NCBI GenBank assembly: GCA_033964015.1
Contig: CM066922.1
Span: 25,414,961 to 25,478,960, forward strand
DNA from: Scolanthus callimorphus
Lineage: Eukaryota > Cnidaria > Anthozoa > Actiniaria > Edwardsiidae
Length of the DNA: 64,000 nucleotides
Direction of reading: 5' to 3'
Shown here: piece after piece, positions 12,081 through 22,717 of the stretch
Position numbering within the stretch: the first letter of the stretch is position 1
Layout: every line of letters starts with the position of its first letter
The notes under the pieces: model-generated
The model's input: only the letters and a program-made list of their open reading frames with translations
Databases searched by the model: none
What the model was told of the DNA's origin: nothing
Program-made: the position numbers and the translations under genes

Positions 12081-12933
12081 GGTAACACCGGTTGATAAGG
12101 GAGGAGAGCCTCATGAACTAGCCAATTACAGGCCAATATCAACTTTGTCCTCATTCAGCCAAATACTTGAAAAACTTGTACATAAACAACTCATAGGTTA
12201 CATTGAAAAATATAAAATTTTATATATAGACACGAGTGTTTTACTGGGAAATATGCCACTCGTAGATCTCATACGAAGCTACATCCGGGTCCTCAGTGAC
12301 ATATTTTCCATATCCTCACTAGTGAGGATATCGGTCAAAACAAAAGTGCTTGGAAATCAATTTGGAATATTTTTTTCTGGTTTGTCTATATAATAAAAAG
12401 AAATTACACGGTGGCTTGAAGATATGAGTTTTATTTTCTCGTGTCAAAAACAATATTTTACTCATTCGCTGCGCTCATTCGTAAAATATTGTTCTTGCCA
12501 CTCGAAAATAAAACTCATATCTTCGCGCCACCGTGTAATATCCTCTATATATCTGAAAATCAATTTGGGTTTAGGAAAGGCCATTCAACCCAACATGCAA
12601 TTGCAGAAATTACTGATAGCCTAAAAAGTCAATAGATTATAACTTATATACCTGTGGTGTGTTCCTGGACTCTGCTAAAGCCTTTGACACAGTTAATCAT
12701 AAGATTATTTTAAGGAAACTAGAAAAATATGGCATTCGAGGTCTACTTCTCTAATGGTTCACAAATTATTTGACTAACAGGCAACAATATGCTTCCCTGG
12801 GAATTGTTGATTCCTCTACGCAAACAATACATTGTGGTACTCCTCAGGTAGTACTCTTGGACCCCTCTTGTTCCTCATCTACATAAACGATATAGTAAAT
12901 TCCTCCAATAAACTTTCATTCCGGCTTTTCGCA
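12081..12933 (+). pseudogene. LINE reverse transcriptase, N-terminal half
   Basis: The frame runs VTPVDKGG, ANYRPISTLSSFSQILEKL, then, after a 317-bp insertion, ENQFGFRKGHSTQHAI, DSAKAFDTVNHKI and GPLLFLIYINDIV, ending at SFRLFA. These are reverse transcriptase motifs 1 to 5 of a CR1/Jockey-type LINE: NYRPIS, QxGFRxGxST, D(x)AKAFDTV with the first catalytic Asp, and GPLLFxIYINDI. Several single-base lesions and stops are present. The domain is cut inside the FADD catalytic box by the giant palindrome and continues at 20570. Confidence 0.9.
12229..12545. mobile_element. Hairpin-forming MITE inside LINE
   Basis: The insert is flanked by TATATA at 12223-12228 and 12546-12551. Removing it with one TATATA joins the reverse transcriptase codons for KYKILY..SENQFGF. 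Its right half (12405-12541) is a near-perfect hairpin: TTACACGGTGGCTTGAAGAT...CAATATTTTAC on one side and the inverse on the other, with the loop TCATTCGCTGCGCTCATTCG. TA-rich duplication and a CACGAGTG/CACGGTG terminus are consistent with a TIR element. The superfamily is not assigned. Confidence 0.75.
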
Positions 12934-13019
12934 GGGCATTGCTAAACAGCGAAACAGCGAAACGAGAAACAGCGAAACAAGAAACAGCGAAACAACTCGA
13001 GAAACAGCAAAAAAATCGA

Positions 13020-13870
13020 GAAGGATTTGTCCGATCTCAACCAAACTTGTAAGGAATCACCACAGACACGTAACGAATGTCACTAAATGGACAATAAGCG
13101 ATGACGTCATCAATCACGTGACCGTGGGAAAATTGCTGATAACTTGAGAAGGAATGGACCGATCTCAACCAAACTTACGAGGAATAACCACAGACACGTA
13201 CGAGATGTCACTAAATGGACAAAAAGCGATGATGTCATCAATCACGGGGCATTGCTAAACAGCAAAACAGCGAAACGAGAAACAGCGAAACGAGAAACAG
13301 CGAAACAACTCGAGAAACAGCAAAAAAAAATGGAGAAGGATTTCTCCGATCTCAACCAAACTTATAAGGAATCACCACAGACAAGTAACGAATGTCACTA
13401 AATGGAAAAAAAGTGATGACGTCATCGATGACGTGACCGTGGGAAAATTGCTGATAACTTGAGAAGAAATGGACCGATCTCAATCAAACTTACGAGGAAT
13501 AACCACAGACACATACAAGATGTCACTAAATGGTCAAAACGTGATGACGTCATCAATCACGTGATCGTGCGAAAACTGCTGATAACTTGAGAAGAATCTG
13601 CCAGATCTCAACCAAACGTACGGGAAATAACCACAAGCACACACCACTGTTTTTTTCGATGGTCAAACGTGGATGACGTCATCAATCACGTGACCGTGGG
13701 AAAATTCCTGATAACTTGAGAAGAATGTATCAGATCTGAACCAAACTTGCGGGGAATAACCACAGGCACTTACCGAATTTCACTAAATGGTCAACATTTG
13801 ATGACGTCATCAATCACGTAACCGTGGGAAAATTGCTGATAACTTGAGGAGGATTGGAAATGAAATGTCA
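13020..13870 (+). repeat. ~128-bp tandem repeats with TGACGTCA sites
   Basis: Tandem units contain CCGTGGGAAAATTGCTGATA, CTTGAGAAG, ACCAAACTTACG, AACCACAGACACGTA and GATGACGTCATCAATCACGTG. TGACGTCA occurs at 13102, 13417, 13545, 13674 and 13802; the last four are spaced 128-129 bp. Two blocks of (GAAACAGC/GAAACGAGAAACAGC) punctuate it at 12945-13015 and 13256-13325. The inverse array is at 14490-14990, and both are mirrored in the right arm. Confidence 0.85.
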
Positions 13871-13876
13871 AGGAGC

Positions 13877-14379
13877 CCCCCGGGATAACTCCCCTGTCTT
13901 TTGAGCAGGGGTGCTTGTCATACCTTTTAGGGTTTAAAATCAGGCCTCTGGCACCTTTTAGAGGGTAAAATTCGAAAACGTGCATTTATTCCAGATATAT
14001 GTTAGAGGTCCGTTGTGGCAAATCAAGAAAATCACACTTGTTGGTAGCCTGAATTTAAGACGTATTTCCCCTCTTAAAAATGAGAGAGAAAATTACGAGG
14101 AAAAATACAGTGGTGCCTCTATAAGCGGCCACCTATTAAGTGGCCACCCTCTCTTAAGCGGCTACTTTTCAAAGTCCCAAAATAATACTCAAGTACTGTA
14201 TTTACATACCTCCACTTAGCGGCCACTTGGTGGTCCCGAGGATGACCGCTTAATAAAGGTTCCACAGTACGTCTTGTTGGTACCTTTTAGGGGTCAAATA
14301 CAACTAATGGACACATGTCGGGTGAAATCGAAAGTTGCTGACAAGCACTCCCGCTCCAAAAAGAGGGGATCCCCCAGGG
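13877..14379. mobile_element. CCCTAAAAGATAC-type MITE, copy 2 (left arm)
   Basis: The insert is flanked by CAAGGAGC at 13869-13876 and 14380-14387, an exact 8-bp target duplication. Termini are CCCCCGGGATAACTCCCC and GGGGATCCCCCAGGG. Inside are TACCTTTTAGGG-type motifs and a section with AAGTGGCCACC/AGCGGCCACTT words. It separates the forward and reverse tandem arrays of the giant palindrome and was inserted before the arms became mirror images, because the right arm has the matching copy. Confidence 0.85.
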
Positions 14380-14489
14380 CAAGGAGCATGCACAGGGAGC
14401 ACGCATGCTCCTTGGTAATTTACTCACAATTCACCCACAGCCGCGTTATTCAACTATCAATCTTTCTCAAGTTACCGGCCAGGTGATTG

Positions 14490-14990
14490 ATGACGTCACC
14501 AAGTTTTAAAATTTTATTAACATTCAGTACGTGCCTGTGGTTATTCCTTGTAAGTTTGGTTGAGATCGGCCCATTCCTTCTCAAGTTATCAGCAATTTTC
14601 CCACGGTCACGTGATTGATGACGTCATCGCTTGTTGTCCAGTTAGTGACATCTGGTACGTGCCTGTGGTTATTCCTCGTAAGTTTGGTTGAGATCGGTCC
14701 ATTCCTTCTCAAGTTATCAGCAATTTTCCCACGGTCACGTGATTGATGACATCATCGCTTTTTGTCCATTAGTGACATCTCGTACGTGTCTGTGGTTATT
14801 CCTCGTAAGTTTGGTTGAGATCGGTCCACTCCTTCTCAAGTTATCAGCAAGTTTCCCACGGTCACGTGATTGATTACGTCATCGCTTTTTGTCCATTTAG
14901 TGACATTCGTTACGTGTCTGTGGTGATTCCTTATAAGTTTGGATGAGATCGGACAAATCCTTCTCGATTTTTTTGCTGTTTCTCGAGTTG
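14490..14990 (-). repeat. Inverse ~128-bp repeat array (left arm)
   Basis: The same units as 13020-13870 run in reverse orientation (TATCAGCAATTTTCCCACGG, CACGTGATTGATGACGTCAT), ending in TTTTGCTGTTTCTCGAG and a truncated GTTTCGCTGTT at 15003. The left arm is therefore itself a smaller palindrome around the 13877-14379 MITE. Confidence 0.8.
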
Positions 14991-16342
14991 TTTCGCTGTT
15001 CACATTAGTTACGAACCGAGTTAATGAGCTGATTAAGTGCGCGTCTGCGCACTACGTCCAAGCACCAATTTAATTGATTCAAGAGACAAATTAGTATTCA
15101 AGTTTAGAAGACGGACTAAAACGGAGCATAGCAACAGGAGTGAGAGCATTGTTTTTCCTTTATATTTCCCTGCACCAGAAATAATGGCGCCTTATAATCA
15201 ATCAGACATTATGAAGAAAGATGACAATATCCCATGCAGTGGACAGTTTAAAGATCGAGAATTCGTAGGATGAATAATTTTGCTCAAAGCGTTGCTATGC
15301 AAATCAGTGTTATCTGGAAAAACTTCAAAGCGCGTGCAAACTTCTTCCGCAAATTATTACTTACTCGGCATTTTCCCAACGAAATGAAACCTCACACAAT
15401 TTTATCAATGTTTCCTTGAGATATTGTATTAAATTTTTTTAATCCGGTACGGTTTTAACATATTATTTCACAAGGTTTGATACCCACTTCATCTCAAAAG
15501 TTCCACATGAATAGGCTCGTTGTCATATTGTTGCTCCATAATATTGCTTGATAAATTTGAAACATTAATTTGTTTGCCTCTTAAATTCATTTCACTAGCT
15601 GGAAATTTAATCAGAAAGTAACCTGGTTATTTGTGCTCGCGATTTGGGAATTCTTTTGTAATGTATATATAGACTGCAAATGCCCTCTCATTCAAGAATG
15701 CTACACACTAAACACAGTGACGCGCGCCCGGATTCAATTGAACACCAAACGCAACACTCAAAATTCGCGTTCTAAATAAATAAATTCAACTCCATAATAA
15801 TAAGTTATTTGTGCTTGCGATTTTGGGTTTCTTTTTTGGTAATATATAGACTTCAAAAAGTCACTGTAGAGAATCCTATACGCGAGCCTTGATCCAATTG
15901 AACATATAAACAATTGAACTTCGCGCTCAAATACAGTAAGTAACTACAGAATATGGACAAATTGTTAAGATCAAAGCATTATTTCATTTGTTTACCACAG
16001 TAATTGGCCTGATAAACTAAACATTGGCGCAGTCAAAGGTATCATTTGGGAACAGCTGCTAGCGGCGAAAATGCATCACTCGAAGAAACTTTTTCCTTTT
16101 AGTAAATTTGCAGTTAAGAAAAGATCCGATATCCGATCTTTATTCTGTAAATTAGAATATGGTTTCAAAACTGTCGTATCTAGGAAAACACCGACGTTCC
16201 TCTTGAGAGGCGGGGCCCCTTTGGAGTTGAAATGGCTCACCAACTCAATAAAGTCTCCCATCTCTTGCGTGGCTTGTTTGGCCTGTTCCGCTGTGACTGG
16301 GGATAAGGCTGGAAGCGGTGTTTTTCAAGAGTCCTCTGGTTA

Positions 16343-16459
16343 CAGGGGCGTAGCCAGGGGGGGCTGGGGCCCCCCTTTCTCGGAAATTTTCCCATACATT
16401 TACTGTATTTGCTGGAGAAAATTGAGCATTTTCGTCCCATGTTTTCACTCTCCGCCATC

Positions 16460-16507
<48 letters not shown>

Positions 16508-16537
16508 TTCAGAAATTCCTTCCTGGCTACGCCGCTG
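16343..16537. mobile_element. 195-bp MITE with empty site in opposite arm
   Basis: Termini are CAGGGGCGTAGCCAG and CTGGCTACGCCGCTG, and GGTTA occurs on both sides (16338-16342, 16538-16542). The mirror position in the right arm (about 17683) reads AGTCCTTGGTTAGGGCTC (reverse complement) without the insert, so the empty site is visible. The interior carries a run of about 48 C. The CAG...CTG termini recall hAT elements, but the duplication here reads as 5 bp. Confidence 0.85.
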
Positions 16538-16621
16538 GGTTAGGGCTCAAAAGTCAATAGAAACGTGCTCACCCGTCGAAATGTGTGCGTATCTGTGAGC
16601 TTTCATGGATATGCCACACAA

Positions 16622-16945
16622 GAAAGCCTTACATCGAGAAAGAATATACTTGGTAGATGGCGCTATCTTAGGAATTTGCATTTAAAACACTGTTACCTAA
16701 CGTGCACCACTCAGCAATCAGAAGTTACCTGGCATCAGATCAACCCTGTATATTTGCTCGAGCTATACACTTGATCTGACAAAGAAAGCCTTACATCGAG
16801 AAAGAATATACTTGGTAGATGGCGCTATCTTAGGAATTTGCATTTAAAACACTGTTACCTAACGTGCGCCACTCAGCAATCAGAAGTTACCTGGCATCAG
16901 ATCAACCCTGTATATTTGCTCGAGCTATACACTTGATCTGACAAA
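16622..16945 (+). repeat. 162-bp tandem duplication at palindrome centre
   Basis: The unit starting GAAAGCCTTACATCGAG at 16622 is repeated at 16784, and both end GATCTGACAAA. I see one difference, CACC versus CGCC. A related inverse stretch follows at 17520-17585 (GATGCCAGGTAACTTG), so it belongs to the loop side of the left arm. Near identity implies a recent duplication or an assembly artefact. Confidence 0.85.
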
Positions 16946-17079
16946 GCTCCTACGGCTGATGTGCAGCTCATCTGCCGGGACAGTAAAGTTCAGGGTGATT
17001 CAACTATGTGCACTAATCCTCAGGCGCGTGAGTTTGAAGGTTCAATACGGAGTTTGTTTTTATGTCCACTTTTTTGTCG

Positions 17080-17420
17080 TCATCCGACACTTCGCATAGC
17101 CAATTTTGAAATTCGCGTGTTGTAGATTGATACGCTGTGTCTAGGTCATGTTTATCCAAAGCTCACCGAGACCCAGCGTATAAATCATGTCTTTTATTTT
17201 CACTAGCCAGTCTGTTTTATTATTTAGTTCTAGGCAGTCGAGAAACACGTGATCGATATGTAAGCCACTTCTGGGCTCTTTGAGTTTGCCTTAGAAATTA
17301 AACGCCCTGTATTTGGCATCCACTGATAGAGGGTATCTTCCGAGCTCGGCCCTACATGCATTATTTGTTGCTTTCTTGCTTACTCCAAGTGCTAGTTTAC
17401 AGAATTTTGTACCATTTTGG
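17080..17420 (-). pseudogene. LINE C-terminal fragment in palindrome loop
   Basis: On the minus strand the translation contains NACRAELGRYPLSVDAKYRA and a following W-containing stretch. It resembles the ORF at 53743-54717 (NACRSELGRFPLRTQAQIRS), the region downstream of the reverse transcriptase in one LINE type. It is short, with stops, and lies in the non-mirrored centre of the giant palindrome. Confidence 0.6.
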
Positions 17421-17439
17421 GGAAAATTGGCCTTTTTCG

Positions 17440-17530
17440 TCTTATACCCTAAAAGATACCTGGAACCCGAATTTTAACCCCTAAAACATACGAGCACCCC
17501 GCCCGACGACATATGGGAGTCCCCCGTATG
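17440..17530. repeat. CCCTAAAAGATAC-type element, fragment
   Basis: Contains TATACCCTAAAAGATACC, AACCCCTAAAACATACGAGC and the end ACATATGGGAGTCCCCC, matching the right half of the dispersed family. The left half is missing. Confidence 0.6.
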
Positions 17531-19079
17531 ATGCCAGGTAACTTGAATGCTGAGTGGCACACGTTTAAGATTCTTTCTCTATGTAAAGCTTTCTCGTGTG
17601 GTATATCCATGAAAGCTCACAGATACGCACACATTTCGACGAGTGAGCACGTTTTTATTGACTTTGAGCCCCTTTGAGCCCTAACCAAGGACTCTTGAAA
17701 TACACCGCTTCCAGCCTTATCCCAGTCACAGGCGGAACAGGCCAAACTAGCAACGCAAGAGATGGGAGACTTTATTGAGTTGGTAAACCAACACAACTCC
17801 AAGGGGGCTCCGCCTCTCAAGAGGAACGTCGGTGTTTTCCTAGATACGACAGTTTGAATCCATATTTCTAATTTACAGAAATATCGGATTTCGGATATTT
17901 TCTTAACTGCAAACTTACTGAAAGGAAAACGTTTCTTCGAGTGATGAATTGTCGCCGCTAGCAGCTGTTCCCATATGATACCGTTGACTGCGTCAATGTT
18001 TAGTTTACCAGGCCAATTACTGTGGTAAACAAATGAAATAATGCTCTGATCTTAATAATTTGTCCATATTTGTAGTTATTTACTTGAGCGCGAATTTTGA
18101 GGATTAGGTTCAATTGTTTACATTTTCAATTGAATCAAGGCTCGCGTATAGGATTCTCTACAGTGACTTTGAAGTATATATATTACAAAGAAAGAAACCC
18201 AAAATCGCAAGCACAAATAACTAATTCTTATGGAGTTGAATTTATGTATTTAGAACGCGAATTTGAGTGTTGCGTTTGATTTTCAATTGAATCCGGGCGC
18301 GAGTCACTGACACTGTGTATCGTGTGTAGCATTCTTGAACGAGAGGGCATTTGCAGTCTATACATTACTAAAGAAACTCCAAATCGCGAGCACAAATAAC
18401 CAGGTTACTTTCTGATTAAATTTCCAGCTAATGAAATGAATTTAAGAGGCAAACAAATTAATGTTTCAAATTTATCAAGCAATATTATGGAGCAACAATA
18501 TGACAACGAGCCTATTCATGTGGAACTTTTGAGATGAAGTGGGTATCAAACCTTGTGAAATAATATGTTAAAACCGTACCGGATTAAAATTCCTTTTAGC
18601 ACAATATCTCAAGGAAACATTGATAAAAATTGTGTGAGGTTTCATTTCGTTGGGAAAATGCCGAGTAAGTAATAAATTGCGGAAGAAGTTTGCACGCGCT
18701 TTGAAGTTTTTCCAGATAACACTGATTTGCATAGCAACGCTTTGAGCAAAATTATTCATCCTACGAATTCTCGATCTTTAAACTGTCCACTGCATGGGAT
18801 ATTGTCATCTTTCTTCATAATGTCTGATTGATTATAAGGCGCCATTATTTCTGGTGCAGGGAAATATAAGGAAAAAACAAATGCTCTCACTCCTGTTGCT
18901 ATGCTCCGTTTTAGTCCGTCTTCTAAACTTGAATACTAATTTGTCTCTTGAATCAATTAAATTGGTGCCTGGACGTAGTGCGCAGACGCGCACTTAATCA
19001 GCTCATTAACTCGGTTCGTAACTAATGTGCTGTTTCTTGTTTCGCTGTTTCTCGTTTCGCTGTTTCGCTGTTTAGCAAT

Positions 19080-19340
19080 GCCCTCAATCACGTGACCGTG
19101 GGAAAATTGCTGATAACTTGAGAAGGAATGGACCGATCTCAACCAAACTTACGAGGAATAACTACAGGCACGTACCAGATGTCACTAACTGGACAACAAG
19201 CGATGACGTCATCAATCACGTGACCGTGGGAAAATTGCTGATAACTTGAGAAGGAATGGGCCGATCTCAACCAAACTTACAAGGAATAACCACAGGCACG
19301 TACTGAATGTTAATAAAATTTTAAAACTTGGTGACGTCAT
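19080..19340 (+). repeat. ~128-bp repeat array, right arm inner block
   Basis: This is the mirror of 14490-14990. Units carry TGACGTCA at about 19205 and 19332 and CCGTGGGAAAATTGCTGATA. The block is preceded by the GTTTCGCTGTTTAGCAATGCCC terminus-like sequence at 19030-19083, an internal copy of the element end. Confidence 0.8.
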
Positions 19341-19450
19341 CAATCACCTGGCCGATAACTTGAGAAAGATTGATAGGTGAATAACGCAGCTGTGGGTGAA
19401 TTGTGAGTAAATTACCAAGGAGCATGCGTGCTCCCTGTGCATGCTCCTTG

Positions 19451-19954
19451 CCCTGGGGGATCCCCTCTTTTTGGAGCGGGAGTGCTTGTCAGCAACTTTC
19501 GATTTCACCCGACATGTGTCCATTAGTTGTATTTGACCCCTAAAAGGTACCAACAAGACGTACTGTGGAACCTTTATTAAGCGGTCATCCTCGGGACCAC
19601 CAAGTGGCCGCTAAGTGGAGGTATGTAAATACAGTACTTGAGTATTATTTTGGGACTTTGAAAAGTAGCCGCTTAAGAGAGGGTGGCCACTTAATAGGTG
19701 GCCGCTTATAGAGGTACCACTGTATTTTTCCTCGTAATTTTCTCTCGCATTTTTTAAGTGGGGAAATACGTCTTAAATTCAGGCTACCAACAAGTGTGAT
19801 TTTCTTGATTTGCCACAACGGACCTCTAAGATATATCTGGAATAAATGCACGTTTTCGAATTTTACCCTCTAAAAGGTGACAGAGGCCTGATTTTAAACC
19901 CTAAAAGGTTTGACAAGCACCCCTGCTCAAAAGACAGGGGAGTTATCCCGGGGG
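19451..19954. mobile_element. CCCTAAAAGATAC-type MITE, copy 3 (right arm)
   Basis: This is the mirror copy of 13877-14379, flanked by GCTCCTTG at 19443-19450 and 19955-19962. These flanks are the reverse complement of the left-arm duplication, so one insertion was copied with the arm. Confidence 0.85.
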
Positions 19955-19979
19955 GCTCCTTGACATTTCATTTCCAATC

Positions 19980-20480
19980 CTCCTCAAGTTATCAGCAATT
20001 TTCCCACGGTTACGTGATTGATGACGTCATCAAATGTTGACCATTTAGTGAAATTCGGTACGTGCCTGTGGTTATTCCCCGCAAGTTTGGTTCAGATCTG
20101 ATACATTCTTCTCAAGTTATCAGGAATTTTCCCACGGTCACGTGATTGATGACGTCATCCACGTTTGACCATCGAAAAAAAACAGTGGTGTGTGCTTGTG
20201 GTTATTTCCCGTACGTTTGGTTGAGATCTGGCAGATTCTTCTCAAGTTATCAGCAGTTTTCGCACGATCACGTGATTGATGACGTCATCACGTTTTGACC
20301 ATTTAGTGACATCTTGTATGTGTCTGTGGTTATTCCTCGTAAGTTTGATTGAGATCGATCCATTTCTTCTCAAGTTATCAGCAATTTTCCCACGGTCACG
20401 TCATTGATGACGTCATTACTTTTTTCCCATTTAGTGACATTCGTTACTTGTCTGTGGTGATTCCTTATAAATTTGGTTGA
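19980..20480 (-). repeat. ~128-bp repeat array, right arm outer block
   Basis: This is the mirror of the left-arm array 13300-13870. TGACGTCA sites occur near 20020, 20148, 20280 and 20408. The array is followed by GCTGTTTCTCG / TTTCGCTG units running to the element end at 20569. Confidence 0.85.
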
Positions 20481-20569
20481 GATCGGAGAAATCTTTCTCA
20501 ATTTTTTTTGCTGTTTCTCGAGTTGTTTCGCTGTTTCTCGTTTCGCTGTTTCGCTGTTTAGCAATGCCC

Positions 20570-21800
20570 CTTTTGGCAGATGATAACAACATTTTTGTCT
20601 CTTCTAAAAACTCTTAGGATCTTGAATGCACTGTTAACAGTGAATAAACCAGAGTCAAAGAATGGTGTGACATCAACAAACTTTCCATTAATTTAAAGAA
20701 AACTAACTACATGATTATTAAGGCACCTCAAAAGCGACTAAGTACCCCTTATCAAGATAATACTTCCAGATAATGATGGCACTATCCTGCATCTAGAACA
20801 AAAATACCATGTTAAATACTTAGGTGTGTTTATTGATGAGAAGGTTAATTGGAATTTTCATATCTCCCATGTATGCTCTAGAATCTCAAGAAATACAGGA
20901 ACATTCTATAAATTTACGCCATTATCTTTCCCCAGTACAACTAAGACAACTCTATTATAATTTGATTCATCCCTAGCTTGGGGTAGTGCCTACAAGTCTC
21001 ACCTAAAAAAAGTTCAAGAAAAACAAAATCATATTGCAAGGATTATATTCTTTTCTACCCTGTATGGCAAAAATACAAAGAGCCATTTGCCACTCCTCAA
21101 CCTACTTAATATACTAACAGTTGAGAGCACTTTCAAACTAAAAGCATTAAATTTTATTTATGATTGGCAAAAACAAAAATCTACCAAGTATATTTAAAGA
21201 ACACTTTCTGCTTGCCAAAAATGTACATACTTACAATACACGATATGCCGCCAGGGAAAATTTATACAAACCACATTTTCGAACAAATGTTGGTAAACAG
21301 ACGATTACTTCAATGGCAACTGATATTTGGCAGGAGCTACCACTCGAGCTTAAAAATATAAACACTACCATTTTCAAAGTTCACGTCAAACAGCATCTAC
21401 TCTTTAAACAATATTACTCCTAACTATACAGCTTCAACCTATTAGTGTCCCTACACTGACTTTTTCCTAAATTTTGGCCTTATACTGTTCCAATATACTT
21501 TTTCTCTATATTCTTGTTCCAGCGCCGTGCTTGGATTTTGGTATTTGCCTATAAACTGCTTTTTGCTGTGATTTTTGCTTCTTTGTTTGTTACTGTGTTT
21601 GTTGTGCGAGTGATAGCTACACAAAAATGAAATTTTCTACGACTAGTGTCTAACACGAAAACTTAATTTAGGCACTAGGCATCTCCTTTAACTATATATT
21701 TACAAAATTATTATCAATAAAAAAAGATGTAACTATAAAAACAAAACGAAAAAACACCTGTAAAAACAAAGAGATGCGAATAAAAGACTATTACTATTAC
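20570..21800 (+). pseudogene. LINE reverse transcriptase C-terminal half and 3' end
   Basis: Translation resumes with ADDNNIFVSSKN, the rest of the FADD catalytic box. It continues with the block CDINKLSINLKKTNYMI, then YLGVFIDEKVNWNFHI, then LAWGSAYKSHLKKVQEKQN. It ends with the 87-codon frame 21160-21423 (HTYNTRYAARENLY, DIWQELPLELKNI), typical of CR1/Jockey-type C-termini. About six lesions and stops make it non-functional. After the stop an untranslated tail ends near 21800 in a short ATTACT repeat, consistent with a LINE 3' simple-repeat tail. Frame continuity with 12933 is exact if one copy of the 9-bp duplication is removed. Confidence 0.9.
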
Positions 21801-22161
21801 TGCACACGATTTCAGGCGAATTGTTTACTGGTCGAAAATCGGCCTCGAGCGAGGCCCTCAGCCGCAAAATTCGATCCGGGGCTCGTTCTCCTAAAATATT
21901 TATCGGATTCATTTTAAAATCCCACACTGACTGTTAGTCCACAAGGGTAATGTTTACACAAAGTTTTGGCGTTTTCGAATTTTTTTAATTTCCCGACTTG
22001 GTGGATATTCTCGGACGACCCATCAGCGGAGCACATCAATCGACCTCGACTTTGAGAAGTATACTGACCAAAGTCAAAGACCGCGGCGGCCCACATGACA
22101 GACAATGCACTATCTATAGAGTCCCTTGTAATGATTGTGACGTGACATACATCGGTGAGAC

Positions 22162-22409
22162 CTTTTTTCTAGTAGTTGCGCTTAGGCCCAACGCGTCCCT
22201 GTCCTATTTTGTTTGTCCCTTTGTCCACCCCTGTGTCCATGCGCGGACTGCCTTTTTTGTATCACAGTTGTCTCCCGTTCCCGCGTAGCCAATTCGAAGG
22301 CCGAGACAAAGGGGATGTGAGGTTCGATTCCTCAGCTTTAGTTGGCGAGCTGGTGCTCTCTGTACCTGTGGTTCCTCCCTTCGGGGATACCCAAAACAAA
22401 ACAAAAAAC
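22162..22409 (+). mobile_element. SINE-like insertion with 11-bp duplication
   Basis: The insert is flanked by ATCGGTGAGAC (22151-22161) and ATCGGAGAGAC (22410-22420), one mismatch, and ends in an A-rich tail (CAAAACAAAACAAAAAAC). Inside, TGAGGTTCGATTCCTCA at 22318-22334 is a perfect tRNA T-arm with a polymerase III B-box; TAGCCAATTCGAAGG upstream is a weak A-box. These points fit a tRNA-derived SINE moved by LINE machinery. No full tRNA fold is found. Confidence 0.65.
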
Positions 22410-22717
22410 ATCGGAGAGACTGGCAATACTTTTTTTAAATCAGACGCGGACAACATCATTTCGCCACCGATCACAAAGACCCGCGCAAAAAAATTCGCGA
22501 CTCATCAAGCCCTAGACAGGACATACCATTGACTTGGAATCTGGTAAATGTCTAGCTTTTTGTACCAAAAGCCATAAAAAAACGAATACCGACACTTTGA
22601 CAGAACCGGCGCGCACTAATTAGAAGGTGCCGCCGATTACGCAATATCGCGGTATTGCAAAACACCTCCAGTTTATATACGCCCATCTGTCAGATATTTT
22701 TTCACTTGACTCTAGAT

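Larger units (their letters stand above)
12934..20569. mobile_element. Giant palindromic MULE-like element
   Basis: The element starts GGGCATTGCTAAACAGCG and ends with the exact inverse, 7636 bp later. The 9-bp flank CTTTTCGCA (12925-12933) is repeated as CTTTTGGCA (20570-20578), one mismatch. Nine-base duplications with GGG-type termini fit Mutator-like elements. The arms are mirror images for about 3 kb each (12934-16640 against 17565-20569, allowing for indels). Each arm contains GAAACAGC arrays, roughly 128-bp tandem units with TGACGTCA, and a mirrored MITE. The centre holds a 162-bp tandem duplication and a LINE scrap. No transposase is recognised, so it is probably non-autonomous. It is inserted in the LINE catalytic box. 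Confidence 0.85.

Noticed and set aside
16071..16261. Frames in the palindrome arm (GDFIELV...SKGAPPLKRN) as a gene
   Set aside because: The mirror copies contain stops at different places and no known domain; conservation follows the palindrome as a whole, not codon structure.
22265..22342. tRNA gene around the perfect T-arm
   Set aside because: No acceptor stem, anticodon arm or D-arm can be formed; better explained as a SINE B-box region.
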